From Diphasiastrum complanatum (taxonomy: Eukaryota > Streptophyta > Lycopodiopsida > Lycopodiales > Lycopodiaceae), in assembly GCA_029204225.1 (NCBI GenBank), contig MU832214.1, forward strand, positions 1 to 64,000: a stretch of 64,000 nt of DNA. The letters are read 5' to 3'. Below the pieces are notes generated by a model that was not told the DNA's origin, searched no databases, and saw nothing but the letters and a program-made list of their open reading frames with translations. Positions 21,460 through 33,152 of this stretch are shown piece after piece; position 1 is the stretch's first letter; every line of letters starts with the position of its first letter. The position numbers and the translations under genes were made by a program.

Positions 21460-22432
21460 TCTAGTTAATAAAGCATTACTTTGGCACTATAGGACACTTG
21501 AATTATGCATATGTATCGAACATGTTTAGAAAATCTCTTGTACTTGATCTCGATTACCTAAATAAGAGAATTGAGCTCCCAGTATGTCAGGATTGCATTG
21601 TTGGAAATCGGACTAGGATACCATTTAGAACAAGTTATAAGCATATAGCAAAATATTTTTGGGTTGAAGCTATTAATGCTGCAACTTATATTTAGAAGAA
21701 TTATTCAACTAAAGGTCTCTCAAAGAAAACACCTTACGAAATTTGGACAGGCTCCAAACTTTCATCATCAAACCTCAGAGTATTCGGATGTAAAGCACTT
21801 GGTTAGTCGGACTCCGATCTTTGGAGAGGAGCAATGGATAAAGAGTATTCTTCTCTTATCAAGAACTAAACATGGACTGTTGTCAAATTACTTGCAAGCA
21901 AAAATGTAGTTGATTGAAAATGGATATTCAAAATCAAATACAAAGCAAATTGAAGTATCAATTGAAGGAAAGCTTGACTTGTCGCAAGAGGGTTTTCTCA
22001 AATTCCAATATCGACTACAATGAGACTTTCAGTCTTGTAGTCAAGCATTCTTCAATCAAAACACTTCTATCATCGGTTGTTGTAGCCAATATGGAGATAC
22101 ATCAAATGGATGTATAGACAACCTACCTTAATGGAGTTAGAGGATATCTACATGATCCATCCCAAAGGTTATGAACTTAAAGATAAGAAGAATCATGTAT
22201 GCAAATTTCATAAAGCACTTTATGGCTTGAAGCAATCTACTCAAGCTTGGTTTCAAAGGATCGACACTTTCCTTATCTAATATGGTTATAACCCAAGCAC
22301 TTCAGAATTGAATGTCTCTATCAAGTTAGTACAACATTCTTTTATTATTATTATCTTGTACGTGGACGAAACATTGCTATTTAGCGATAGTGTCAAACTG
22401 ATAAAAACTACGAAGGAGATGTTGTCTGCAAA
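21460..22432 (+). pseudogene. copia polyprotein fragment (pre-integrase and RT)
   Basis: The fragment starts with a degraded LWH-like motif (WHYRTLEL, then LNYAYVSNMFRKS), and PVCQDCIVGNRTRIPFRTSY is the Cys pair of the integrase zinc domain. It then jumps in frame to AKYFWVEAINAATYI, deleting the integrase core. RT follows in several frames: WTVVKLLASKN, KWIFKIKYKAN, VVKHSSIKTLL, HKALYGLKQSTQAWFQRID. The catalytic box reads LYVDETLLFSD, that is YVDE instead of YVDD. The fragment ends abruptly at 22432 where an oppositely oriented copia begins. Confidence 0.85.
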
Positions 22433-24477
22433 TTAAGTGCAATGCCATCATATTTTTGCCGAACTTCTACTCCCAAACAATAGTGCATTAGACCAAGATC
22501 AATCATATCAAAACTAGAAGATAGGTCTTTCTTGATTTCACTAATCAAACTCTTATCGTTACTTGTGATAATGAGATCGTCTACATACAATACAATCATG
22601 GTGATGCTAGAATCATGTGCAAAGTAGGAAAGATTAGAATACGAGGAAGTACGTACCAACCATTTAGATAGAAAGGATCATCAAAGTGGCTGTACCAAGC
22701 ACGAGGTGTTGGCTTTCTTTAGTTTGCATACCTTATTTTCCATGCCTTGCATCACAAAGCCACTATTGCTACATGTAAACTTCCTCTTCAAGTGTATCAT
22801 TTAGGAATGCGGACTTTACATTCAGAGTAGACGCCATCCAAACAAAGCCACAAATGCTATTACCATACAAAGTGTATTCCATTTTGCTACAGGAGCAAAC
22901 GTCTCCTCGTAGTCGATGCATTTGTTCTGTGCATAGCCCTTAACCACAAGCCTCGCTTTGTGTTTCTCTAGGGTACATTATACTTCATTGTATACACCCA
23001 TTTGTTACCAATGAGTTTTTTTTCCCCTCGAGAAGGTCCACTATCTCTCAGCAATCATGGTGCTTAATGGAGTCAATTGTCTCCTACATAGCTTTTTGCC
23101 AAATCTCCTGATCCTTGGCCTTTTCAAAGCAAGAAGGCTCACTAGACTCAACAATGTGGCTCATAAGTGCAAGATTTATCCAATATTTGTCAAGTTCTTT
23201 CCTTTCATGTGTGTTGCTAGATTCCGCTACCTCTTGTTTTGCACTTTCCATCAATTTGGTGTACCATTTGGGTAGCTTCTGTTGTGGTGAACCACAATGA
23301 GGGGACTATGTATCCCAAGGAACATCCTTCTCTGTGGGATTCTCTCCAACCACTTCTTTTTTGCCAATACCAAAGGGTTTATCTCTCCTCCATCTATCCT
23401 CATTGATAGGAGGTATGACATGTCCTTCATCCTCAACCATGGGTTCACTTTGTGGTGGTTGTACAACTTCATCTTCTATGAGCATCCTTGATGATTTCCA
23501 CATCACCAAACCTGTGAACTTCGTCAAATACAACATCTCTACTAATGTGCATGCGTCGACCCATTGGATCATAACAACGATATCCCTTGGTTAATTCATC
23601 ATAACTTTTCAATTTGTGTAACAACCTTCTGAAGTTTAGATGACCCAAACATCTATGCCATAAGTCATTATATGAGGTTGTAGTAGTTACTAGCCCATTA
23701 CACTTGGAAACCACTACATTTAGCTTGTACAAGCCGCATGACTTGTCATAGAATCCATCAACAATCACTTTGAAACCTTGTCTAACATCCTTTATCTAAC
23801 ACTTCTTGTTGCTAAATTCAACCTTTAGCATATGGTCAATCATAGTACCAACATAAAGTAAATTTTTTTGCAAGTCCGAAACATACAAGACAATTTTGAT
23901 TTCCTTGATTTGACCATCATAAAATTGTATGGGTACGGTGCCAATGCCGTAAATCTAGCACTCATCTCCATTCACTTGTGCAACCTTGTCCGCACCATCC
24001 ATCAGTTCAAGTCTTTAAGCTAGGACTTGTTGCTTGTTGTCATATGTCTTGTTGCTCCCTCCAAAGCTTATGAACCAATGCTCATAATCCATAGAGTTTT
24101 GTGATGCCAATGCAGTCACAAATGATGTGCCAAGGTTGGCAATTTTTCTCTCAACATCATCATCGGAAACATTGGTGAGTTGCTTCACTTTGCCCTTCTT
24201 GATGTCCACCTTTTTTTTGTGACAATCTCTTGCCCAATGAGTTGGCTTCTAACAATAGAAGCACTTGCCCTTCTTACCAGATGATCCTTGATCATCCTCA
24301 TCCTCATCAACATTCAACTTTCTTAGTTGCTTTTTGTATTTATGCTTGCCCTTTGATAGCATAGCCTGATCTTCTATTGGTGGTTACCGTGCCTTCACCA
24401 GTTCACATCTCTATTCCTCCTACAAGATAGTGCCATGAAGATCCTCGAATACAAGCAGTCTCTCTCTTGATGCAATT
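22433..24477 (-). pseudogene. copia polyprotein, minus strand, integrase core deleted
   Basis: Reading leftward from about 24290: a CCHC knuckle (CFYC-KPTHWARDC, with a stop between), then DYEHWFISFGGSN (degraded protease D-S-G-A site), DKSCGLYKLNVVVSK, YNDLWHRCLGHLNFRRLLHK (GAG-pre-integrase). That joins straight to ELTKGYRCYDPMGRRMHISR (post-integrase), so the whole catalytic core of integrase is lost. The linker and RT follow in changing frames (EPSCFEKAKDQEIWQKAM near 23120), and the catalytic box is intact at IVLYVDDLIITSNDKSLISE (about 22590). It is cut off at 22433 before RNase H. No promoter, LTR or primer site was recognised on its right. Confidence 0.85.
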
Positions 24478-24700
24478 GTTGGAATTAAGTTTCACTCCGA
24501 CACAACAAATTCGAGTCATTCGAGTTTGACTCACTCGAATTCGATTCCTGAGCATTAGTATACCATGTAAATATGTACTCTCTCTCTATAATGACATTGC
24601 AACCTTACTCTCTAAAGTCGAGCATTTGTGCAATCAATCAACTAAAGCAGAAGCAGGATCGACATCGAATTCTTTAAATTCTTTCGAGTTTGCTTGAGGG
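24478..24700 (+). mobile_element. Possible LTR start, copia family
   Basis: TGTTGGAATTAAGTTTCACT begins at 24478, right next to the end of the minus copia. The segment is rich in TCGA (CGAGTCATTCGAGTTTGACT), has TATAATGA at about 24587 in CTCTCTCTATAATGAC, and its AGTCGAGCATTT...GATCGACATC stretch resembles the LTR at 28194. Its far end was not found. Confidence 0.35.
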
Positions 24701-24890
24701 GGGCTTCTTTCTCATGAGTTGGAGCAGGTGCATGATGTGTGTGAGCCTTGGGATCTTGATCTTGCTAGGTCTCATGTGCCCATCACATGAATTCATGTAC
24801 TCCTCACCCTCTATTATGGAATCCATCTTCTCTTGAGCTTCACTTTGATATGAGCTTTCATCATCACCATCCTGTCAACTTGCTCTGCCC
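24700..24890 (-). pseudogene. Unidentified coding-like scrap
   Basis: One minus frame reads DGDDESSYQSEAQEKMDSII then EGEEYMNSCDGHM without a stop for about 55 codons. This acidic composition recalls the copia integrase-RT linker, but no conserved motif is visible. It may equally be chance. Confidence 0.25.
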
Positions 24891-25174
24891 TGTCATTAGA
24901 GAAATTATGGGCCCAAAGAGGGCCCTATAAGAAATGCCATGTAGGAGAGAGAAAAATAACTATAAAATAATTATAATATCATTTTCTAAATTCTTTATGC
25001 ATCGGCTCGCACTACTTTCCATGTAAATGAATGCACCTTAGTTTAATCACATTAAACTTCACTAGTGTTTAACCACAGTTAAAATATAATTTTTCAAAAT
25101 GTTGAAATATTTCCTCCCAATAGTTGGGAACACTCAAAAATTTGAATTAGGAGTGACATTTCTGAAAAAAGACT

Positions 25175-26740
25175 ATGCCATCTCTATCTCCAACAGAGTC
25201 GTTAGCGCCATCTCCAGCTTTGTTATTGTCATTGTGTTGTTTGTTACTATACTACTGTACTAATGACAAAGCTTTATCATCTTCATGTGGATCTGTCACC
25301 AAAATATACTCCGCTCAGGACGAGAAATTCAAAGCAACCCAAATTGTCAACTTCTGATATGGTCCGATACAGGGAGGAAAAACTAAAACATGTAGATTTA
25401 TGGTCATCAAGAACATTGTATCCTATTGATCCATGTTCATTGCAACATCCAGATTTTCATTCGGTGAGTCAGTTAATAATCTATATGTGTCATGGTAAAA
25501 ATGGCCTTTTGGGTTACTGTGAGAATTTGATGCTCTATGGGAATGCACATTCAATGTAAAGAATACATTATTCGAAAGATGAATCAAAGAAAATATCAAA
25601 GGAGTGCAAAGAAAAATCTACAAAGATGACAACTTGTTTGGATGAAAATGAGATGCTCAAGGAGGAGATCCAAAGGTTGAAATCTTCTTTGCATTATTAT
25701 ACAACAAGTAATGATGAGATAAAAATTGCATTTCAATCCATACGTATCTCATATTTGTCTCTTGTTAAAAATATGGACGTGCTCAACAGAAAGGTCCGAA
25801 GCAACAAGAGGAAAAGACTGGTAAACAAGGATATATGTGATCTATCATCCAGAGGAGGTCATAGAAAAAGACGAATCCGTGCATTCAAGTAAGTTATAAC
25901 TTATTTGGTACTGAAAATTGCTTGAACTTTTTGATTTATTCATAATCACTAATTTTGTTATTTATTTATTTCAACTTTCTGTTGATTTGCTTATTATATA
26001 CTGTTGGGAATACTATGAGTGTCCTAATTTCTACTAACATTTTCATGAACATTATGTTTGCAATGCAGATCAGCATTGGTTGTTGAAGACTCATTTGGCC
26101 AAAGAGATTTCAATTGGAAACTCACTAGGCTCTATCTTGACTTCTAAATCTATGAAATCAATGTTAAATAATAACAAAATGAAAAAGATTAAGGCTTCAG
26201 TTACTGATAGCATTACGGATGAACTTGGAAAAATATTAGACACTACATTGCTTCAAGGGGCATGTGACTTTTTTAGCATCAGTAGGGAAACATATGCAAT
26301 AATGTTTAAGATGATAAATAAGACATTTGCACAGGTAAATATTAAAAAGTTTTTGATCCCACGACCATTTCATCTTAAAAAAAAGAAAGACATGTTAAAC
26401 CATGGTATGCAGACAATAGTTGGTAATCCATCTCATATCAATTAAGTGTATTGCTCGAAAGGAGAAAGTCTAGCATATAATAATTTCAACAATCTATTTA
26501 TTGACATTAATCAGCTATTAACATTCATCATAAATTTCTACGGTATTACAAATGAGAATGTCAATAACAAGTTGATAGTTGTTCTCAAGTTAGATGAGTC
26601 TGAAATTATAAAAGGACAAAAAATGGAAAGAATCATCTCACGATCATGAATGGAGCACTTTCAAATTCAGAAAATTCAGAAGGCCTCAATTTCAGTGTTC
26701 AATCAGAAAATGATATTTGGTGGTTGGCAACATTTCAGGT
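25175..26740 (+). pseudogene. Multi-exon transposase-like N-terminal region, unfamiliar family
   Basis: Frame 25263-25888 is open except for one TAA at 25557. It holds a coiled coil (DENEMLKEEIQRLKSSLHYY) and a basic end (RSNKRKRLV ... GGHRKRRIRAFK), and stops at a strong donor (A-A|GTAAGTTA, 25889). An acceptor (TTTGCAATGCAG) precedes 26069. The next exon, with small shifts, reads DSITDELGKILDTTLLQGAC, FLIPRPFHLKKKKDML, LIVVLKLDESEIIKGQKMER, then SVQSENDIWWLATFQ up to a donor-like GT at 26741. A minus copia begins right after. The W-W-L-A-x-F end would lie just before the G-D-x-K core seen at 20543-21300, so both may be parts of one protein family. No pfam name comes to mind. Confidence 0.42.
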
Positions 26741-26747
26741 ATAGCTT

Positions 26748-28030
26748 GTGTTGGAATAACAATGACTCGATCCATATAAGTATCCATGACTCTTGCTGAG
26801 TGCAAGTATCTTATTTGTCATGTCAACAATTATGCATTGATCAATTTCGAACTCTACTCTATGTCCTGAATTCTGTTGATAGATAGTAGAGTTGTGAAAA
26901 TTTTAGGTACATACAAATCGTTTGATAGTAGTTTGAATTGATCATTTTGAAAACTTAATCTTACGGTACCTTCACCTTTGATAGTGTGTGTACTATCATC
27001 ACCAAAATGAACAAAATTCTTTGTACTATAAGACATATAAGACTGAAAAAATTCATGATGACTAGTCATGTGTTGAGTAGCCCCAGAATAGAAAAACCAA
27101 GCATTGCGACTTGCGCTTTTTGATGGTTTATCATAAACGCTTCTTCATCCACATTTTGAATAGAAGATTGTTATGTCTCTGCAACTACATTCACCTATTC
27201 ATCTAATTGCTTCTTGTTGGCATTCTTCACTTTCAATATTTTGCAATCTTGGATCTCATGGTTAATGCATTTGCAATACTTACAAAACATCTTATTTTTT
27301 GATTGTGGATTTGACAATTGCTCTTGACTTTGCGTTGGCTTTTAATTCAAAATTTTAGAGCTTTTTTTCTTCTGGCATTTTGACCATTTGTTTGTATATA
27401 GAGCATGCGATAATGAATTCGAAGAACTATTTTCACTTCTTTGATTGTCTTCCTACAACAACATAGTCATTACTATGGGAAGAATTAAATTTGAGTGTGT
27501 CGTTATGATCATTACCCAGTTTTCGTATGTAGGAGGCAGCAGGCTTGATAACAATGTCATCATTGCATCTTGATCGTCAATAGATGATCCGACAGTTGCC
27601 ATCTTCTGCAAGAGATTCTTGTACTGGTTAATGTGATTCTGAATGGAATCAACATTAAACATCTTAAGCGAGAAAAATTTCCTTCTTAGATGCAACTTAG
27701 AAGTCACGCCCCTCACATCATATAGTGCACTCATGATGTCCCATGTTTCTTTCGAAGTTTGAGCTTCATATACATGGCCAATTTGATTGAGAATGATTAG
27801 CGTGAAAGCTTTACCATCCTTGGATTTTCATTTGGAGTCGGTTGTGTCATCTTCAAGTTTCAATTCGATACATATGGCGATATCCCACAACTCCTTGGTG
27901 ATTAGCACGGTCTTCATCTCAAATTTTCATAAATGATAATTAGATCCATCTAGCTTGTTGTCATCTGTATATCCAGCTTTACTTTTTGAATCCCTATAGA
28001 AGCCAATCTATTGATAGTATGATGTGTTAG
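26748..28030 (-). pseudogene. copia gag-protease region, minus strand, truncated
   Basis: From right to left: gag start GSNYHL-KFEMKTVLITKEL (near 27940), TSKETWDIMSALYDVRGVTS, then VDSIQNHINQYKNLLQKMAT and LPPTYENWVM (copia UBN2-type gag, 27734-27453). A CCHC knuckle CKYCKCINHEIQDC lies near 27270, then FSILG (degraded active site), MTSHHEFFQSYMSYSTKNFV, KGEGTVRLSFQNDQFKLLS, LYVPKIFTTLLSINRI (protease/pre-integrase, 27069-26854), ending YLYGSSHC at 26755. Integrase and RT are absent: the element is cut at the border with the transposase-like exon. Its primer site and LTR lie to the right. Confidence 0.85.
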
Positions 28031-28181
28031 TGACCTAAGATTGAAAGATGGTGTCAGATAATCTCGGAACACTGTTACTGTGCAATGCTCTAATTGGAAT
28101 CAATATAAATGCTCTGAATAGATTGAATAATCTGATGCCAGAAATTATGAATCTGATATCATATTAGACATCTGATAATAA

Positions 28182-28193
28182 GCTTTGATACCA
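28182..28193 (-). promoter_or_regulatory. Retrotransposon primer binding site (tRNA-Met type)
   Basis: The minus strand reads TGGTATCAAAGC, close to the common TGGTATCAGAGC site. It lies upstream of the gag at 28030 and directly next to the LTR edge at 28194 (TATTGGAA, a changed TGTTGGAA). Confidence 0.7.
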
Positions 28194-29000
28194 TATTGGA
28201 AAAAAGGAAAGAAGATCGACACTAAGAGAAACTGCATTCAATAAACTAAAATGTCGAACTTTGCAAAATAATCATTCTCCAATGCATGACTACGCCTATC
28301 AAATTCGAACCACACTGTCGCAATAGTAGTCACATTTGATTCTTCTTAATTTTAACTTTAAAAAACATCATAATCTATGAAATTGATTTTGTAGACAAAC
28401 ATAAACAAAATCGAAGTATTGAAATGCAAAAATATTTGATACATTAGACAAATCAATGAGAAAACAAGATAGATAACAGTTGATCAGAAAAGCAAACATT
28501 CATTCTGACATGATATTGCATGCAATAAGATTGTAGAATTATATTCAATAAGTAGTATGTACAAATCAGATGAATAGCGAGCACAAAACAATAGCGAATG
28601 AAACTACGTATTTGAAACAACTCTGCATAAGAGACTGTAGGGAAAAATCCAGCAACCAATGAAGTAATCACTGCTTTACAAAGATGCTAAACACAGAGTA
28701 ATTGACAACAACAGAATTGACACAGAATTTCTTCCAAGAAACCAATTCTGAGTAATGATCAACTATTGATATTAGTTCGGAATGTCGAATAAGCTTATCA
28801 CAAAATGAATAGGACAGCCATTTAGCCAGGTCGCAATTGGCACTTAGCCATATTGTGTTGTCACTTATCTAATCATGTTACACAATAGTTAATTGCTAAT
28901 AATGATTAGAGAAGGTTGTTAGCTTCAAAATAAGTGGTAACACGTTTTGTTAATATTCAATGGTTCACAACTTCTGTATACTTGAAATTTTGTGAAATTA
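28194..29000 (-). mobile_element. Probable 5' LTR of the minus copia (outer end unresolved)
   Basis: The sequence from 28194 shows LTR-like traits next to the primer site: TCGA-containing leader (GTCGAACTTTGCAAAATAAT on the plus strand) and AT-rich remainder, with no gene. I could not fix the outer end, so the right border is nominal. Confidence 0.45.
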
Positions 29001-30684
29001 AAATTTCTAGTCAGTAATTTTTTTAATTTTTTCTTCTAAACTAAGAGAAGCATCTGATAAAATTGCTTGCTCTTGTGCTATTTCAGTAGTAGGAGGTTGG
29101 TAGATTAAAATCTCCTTCTTTGTTTTTTCTCCTTCCTCTTCATTGGAAAGGAATTCTATACCTTGTTGACTATATATTACAACATCTACATCCTAAGCAA
29201 CTTGAAAGCATGTTAGCAAGAGCAGCTTTCTTTCCGGCACCTTTGGCACTCTCAACTTTTGGCACAAAACTTTTATCGTTCATAATAAAAATTTTGATTA
29301 GCTCTTAACGTAGTTTGTACACATCATCAAAGTTGTATGGGTCAAGAGTGAACTATCATTTTCAACAAGATGGATGAGCAATTTAGTAAACATAATACTA
29401 AAGAAATAGGAATTAAAATGAAAAAGATGTCAAATGAACCACTCTGTCAACACCAAACTAGAAAAAAAAAGATATTACCTTATCAATATCAATGTCTACT
29501 TATAGATTGTACCACTCAAAAAATAACTTTGTAATATACAACAAAAACCATGCACGACTGAAGGAATCTTTTTGATGTACACATTGCAAATGTTGAAAAA
29601 AAAAGTATTAACATTATGGCAAATATAAGGTGCACAAAAAGATGAAAAACTTACAATCCAAAAAAAATCTGAATTAGCAATAATGTTTACCTCAATTAGT
29701 TTTACTTTTATTTCACCAATGGTTGTGGTTGTTGTCGATATTTGGCTGATGGCTATAGGAAGCAAAGAATCAAATTCTTTATGTGTTTGGTCGGCTGAAT
29801 TTATTTTAGCACGAAAAATTTGATACTCCTTTATTTGCTTTGATTGAACGAATGTTCAAGCTCCAATGACGACTGCAACATTAGAACTGAAATTAGAATC
29901 ACTACCAAAATAAAAGACGTACATTGCTCAAGTAACAAGACTTACTTATTTTCATATGGAATCAAATAAATTTTGGCCATTGGACTACACTTGATCAAAT
30001 ATACGATTGTCTCAAATTGGCCTCCTTTACTTTTATTGCACTCATAAAAAATGGGCTCACAACAAAAATGTCTTGAAGGGAATCAAGACTGTTAGCCTTG
30101 ACAGAATACATGCTGACCTCTTTCATTGTGGATATTTGATTCCACATATCCATCATGAGGGGCATCTCTGGAATAGCTTCTTTAGACTTCAAAAAAAAGA
30201 AGTACCTGCATATTAAATGATAAGCAATTGAAACAAAAGTAACATGCCAACAACCAAGGTATCATAATTTTTACAAAGGGAGTAGTTTTCACCTCCATGA
30301 CACGCGCTTGGCTGCTAGCTTGATCTCTTCCTTCCCATCCGGCGATAGAATAGGCTCCATAATTTGAGTCAAAGAATGGAAGAGCATGTCCCTGAATCTT
30401 AACTTCATCGAAGAGAAATACTTGGCAAATAAACTGGCTCCTGAGGAGACAATGTATGTGCCACAAATGCAACTTATTTTTACCACAGCCAAAGTAATGA
30501 ACAACTGGACTCTAATCAGTACATTAAATATGAATAGAAAAATAAACAAACCTCTGGCATCTTGCATAGCTCAAATATCATCTCGCACTCGGACTGTAGA
30601 AAATCATAAAATACTTCCTTCCCAACCCAAATGCGAAACATCTTATCCCCCAATGGGGATAGCATACTGGTCCCTGACAACACT

Positions 30685-30697
30685 CCCCCCCCCCCCC
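30685..30697 (+). repeat. Poly(C) tract, 13 bases
   Basis: An uninterrupted C run inside proposed exon 3 of the minus-strand gene at 29007-32081 (poly-G in its mRNA). Slippage here may cause the local frameshift. Confidence 0.95.
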
Positions 30698-31118
30698 AAG
30701 CACAACTGGAGCCATTGACAACGCTCTTCATTTGAAAGCTCTGCCAGACGTAATGCATTCAACTTCTCAAAACCCATCGCTCTCCAAGCTTTTGGTGGTT
30801 TTTCAATTTGAACCACTGCTCACTATCCTCCATGTGCCGGATCAATGATCCCAAGCAACTTACTCATCTTATTGCCGTATTTTCTACAGACTCTCAGCCC
30901 AACATCTGCTTTTTGCTGATGATGCACCCCCTTTCTTTCCCAAAAGTTCCCCAATTTCACGCTCGATTTCATTCTAAGCATGAAACAAGCTAGCCATCAT
31001 GACATATATAGAATGTTCTTAATGAAAGAAAACATATGCAGCTCACAACTGAAAATTACCAATACTCACATTAAAAACAATTTTTGCCAGCATAAATCGT
31101 GTCAAAGGGTACCTAATA

Positions 31119-31136
31119 CCCCCCCCCCCCCCCCCC
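31119..31136 (+). repeat. Poly(C) tract, 18 bases
   Basis: An uninterrupted C run inside proposed exon 2 of the minus-strand gene at 29007-32081. The frame after it cannot be fixed. Confidence 0.95.
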
Positions 31137-32189
31137 TTCTTTCGTTCCAAATTTCGCACTCTTTGTATTTGTGATAATTCTTGTGGTGAAAACTTTTTCT
31201 CAAAATATTATGCATCGCTCTCACCTAGCTTCCTCACAGAGTACAACACATCCTTGAGTTCCGTTTTGACGACTGCATCCTCGTTCAACCTTTCAAGATA
31301 ATCACAACTCAATTTGACACATTGCAATTGGAAATGGGTAAAATCAATTTTTGAATATCTACCTTGTTAATAGTAAACGAGTGAAAGCAACCAAAACTAA
31401 TTCAATTTACTTGTTTATTCTGTTGAGAGCATGCAACAAAGGCATAGAGTCCGATGAAGAGACAAAAATGAAGGTGGATCTCACCGATACATGCTTCTCC
31501 TTGTCAAAACGGAAATTCTCATGGATTTCTTCCAACCATGCCTTTGTCCGATGATTCTCATCCCAACATTTTGCCTGAGAGATCAATCCATTCCTCATTA
31601 TGCAAGACTCAAAGGACTCATTAATTTCCAGCCATAATGGGTCCCAAGAAGATTTGATATCATTGTTCACCTTGATTGAAACACCACCAACACCATGCAA
31701 TGATAAAACAAAAGCACCCTTCTCCTCCAGATATCCATCCTTTCTAAAGGTGTCCTTTAAAACTATTTTTAAAGGACCAACTTGCCTAACACTTTCGTGA
31801 ATGTAAACCCTGCAAAGTGGTATCATAGGTGCGGGGGAATTTCTTACCATTCTCAGTCTTTTCATTGTGGCTGAAAGCATCTCAAGATGGAAGTTCTCAG
31901 GAATATTTGAAATCAAATCCTCATCGGACTTCTCCTTTTTCTTGGTACCTTCCTCCTCCCCCTCATCATCTTGGTTGTTTTCTTGCAGGTCTTTTTGGAG
32001 CAGCTGCAATGACCCTCCGACTTCTCTTCCACCCTCAACTTCTTTTTGTTCTTCCGGAACAATGCATGTCTGGCTTGACATCTCTGTTTTGGGAGTCCAT
32101 GACTAGAAAATCGCTTTCTGAAATCTGTCTTTCAATCTCTGCTCTTCTGTGCATAGACCTGGTTACCATTCTAGATTCATAGCAAAGTC

Positions 32190-33145
32190 AGAGAAACGTA
32201 AACTTCAAGTGAAAAAAACATAGTCATGTATGGAAGAAGTGAAATGGCAAAACAAACTTAACAATTCACACACGCACACAATGAACCCCAGAATGAAACA
32301 ACTTGATGATACAATATATGGTGCACAACATGAATTAGATCAGAGGTTTGCTAGTACATCTGTAGGTGATGTGGATGCTAGATTGTTGTGGATAATGAGA
32401 CTCTCGAGTAGTCACCTAGTTTTAGAGAAGACTTTTTCTTATGCTTTGACTTCTAAGGATTGTATTGAGCTACTTAGTGACCTTGTGGTAAGAGCATAAG
32501 GATTGTACTATACAAACAATAAAGTAAAGAATACATTTGATTGATTGAGGATATCCATGTAGCTGAGATAGTCTTATGACTTTGCTAGTCCTACATACCA
32601 AGCCTTAATTTCGTAGTCTACTTTTACATGTTATGACTACATGGTTTTATGAATTATCTATCAAGGAGTTTTTTTGTAATTGCCATATTTACTTTTTCTT
32701 TCTTGCTCAAGATACTTATCCAATTGATGTTAGAGCTATGTGGAAAATATCTTAAATGGCATCCACCCTCTGTGATCCTTCTATGCATGTCGAATCAAAT
32801 CTTATTGATGGGAAGAGGTTTGTGTTGTAATTAGGCTACCATTAACACATTAACTTCTTGAAAGCATTTGAACGTTATAAAGCCTTAAAAGAAAAAGTAT
32901 TGGCACACTATCTTTGCAGAACATGAATCTCGTATTCAAAGATACAGAGAGGCTCCAAATAAATTCCAAGAGGCTGTTAACATGTTCAATTTGGTGAAGC
33001 AAGATTTATTGTAAGTACTTGTTTGTGTTTCATACAAACCATCATTTGTTACGTGCCAAGCAAAAAACAGAAAATGATCTATAATGCTCATGCACGTGGG
33101 TAATCAGACATTCATAAGTCCATCTATGTATGTGTACTTACATTT
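32190..33145. other. No recognisable gene
   Basis: One plus-strand open frame (32281-32499; HELDQRFASTSVGDVDARLL) is 70 codons long without a family match. It could be a scrap of a gene or chance. The rest has stops in all frames. Confidence 0.35.
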
Positions 33146-33152
33146 TTGCCAT

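Larger units (their letters stand above)
29007..32081 (-). pseudogene. Seven-exon gene of unknown family with a possible ParB-like DENHR motif
   Basis: Proposed exons (minus strand): 32081-31411, 31358-31070, 30973-30552, 30440-30293, about 30192-29946, 29872-29691, 29352-29007 (stop TAG). Splice sites fit GT-AG; exon 1 to 2 joins in frame across an unusually short 52-base intron. Exon 1: acidic start (QENNQDDEGEEEGTKKKEKS), then MIPLCRVYIHESVRQVGPLK, EKGAFVLSLHGVGGVSIKV and AKCWDENHRTKAWLEEIHEN. The last resembles the D-G-H/N-H-R motif of ParB/sulfiredoxin-fold proteins. Exon 2: FQLQCVKLSCDYLERLNED. Exon 3: PPKAWRAMGFEKLNALRLAE. Exon 5: FYECNKSKGG, KCSPMAKIYLIPYENK. Exon 7: FTLDPYNFDDVYKLR, FVPKVESAKGAGKKAALANM. 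Stops (about 31210, 29320) and shifts, two at C-homopolymers, break the frame. Role unknown. Confidence 0.55.
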
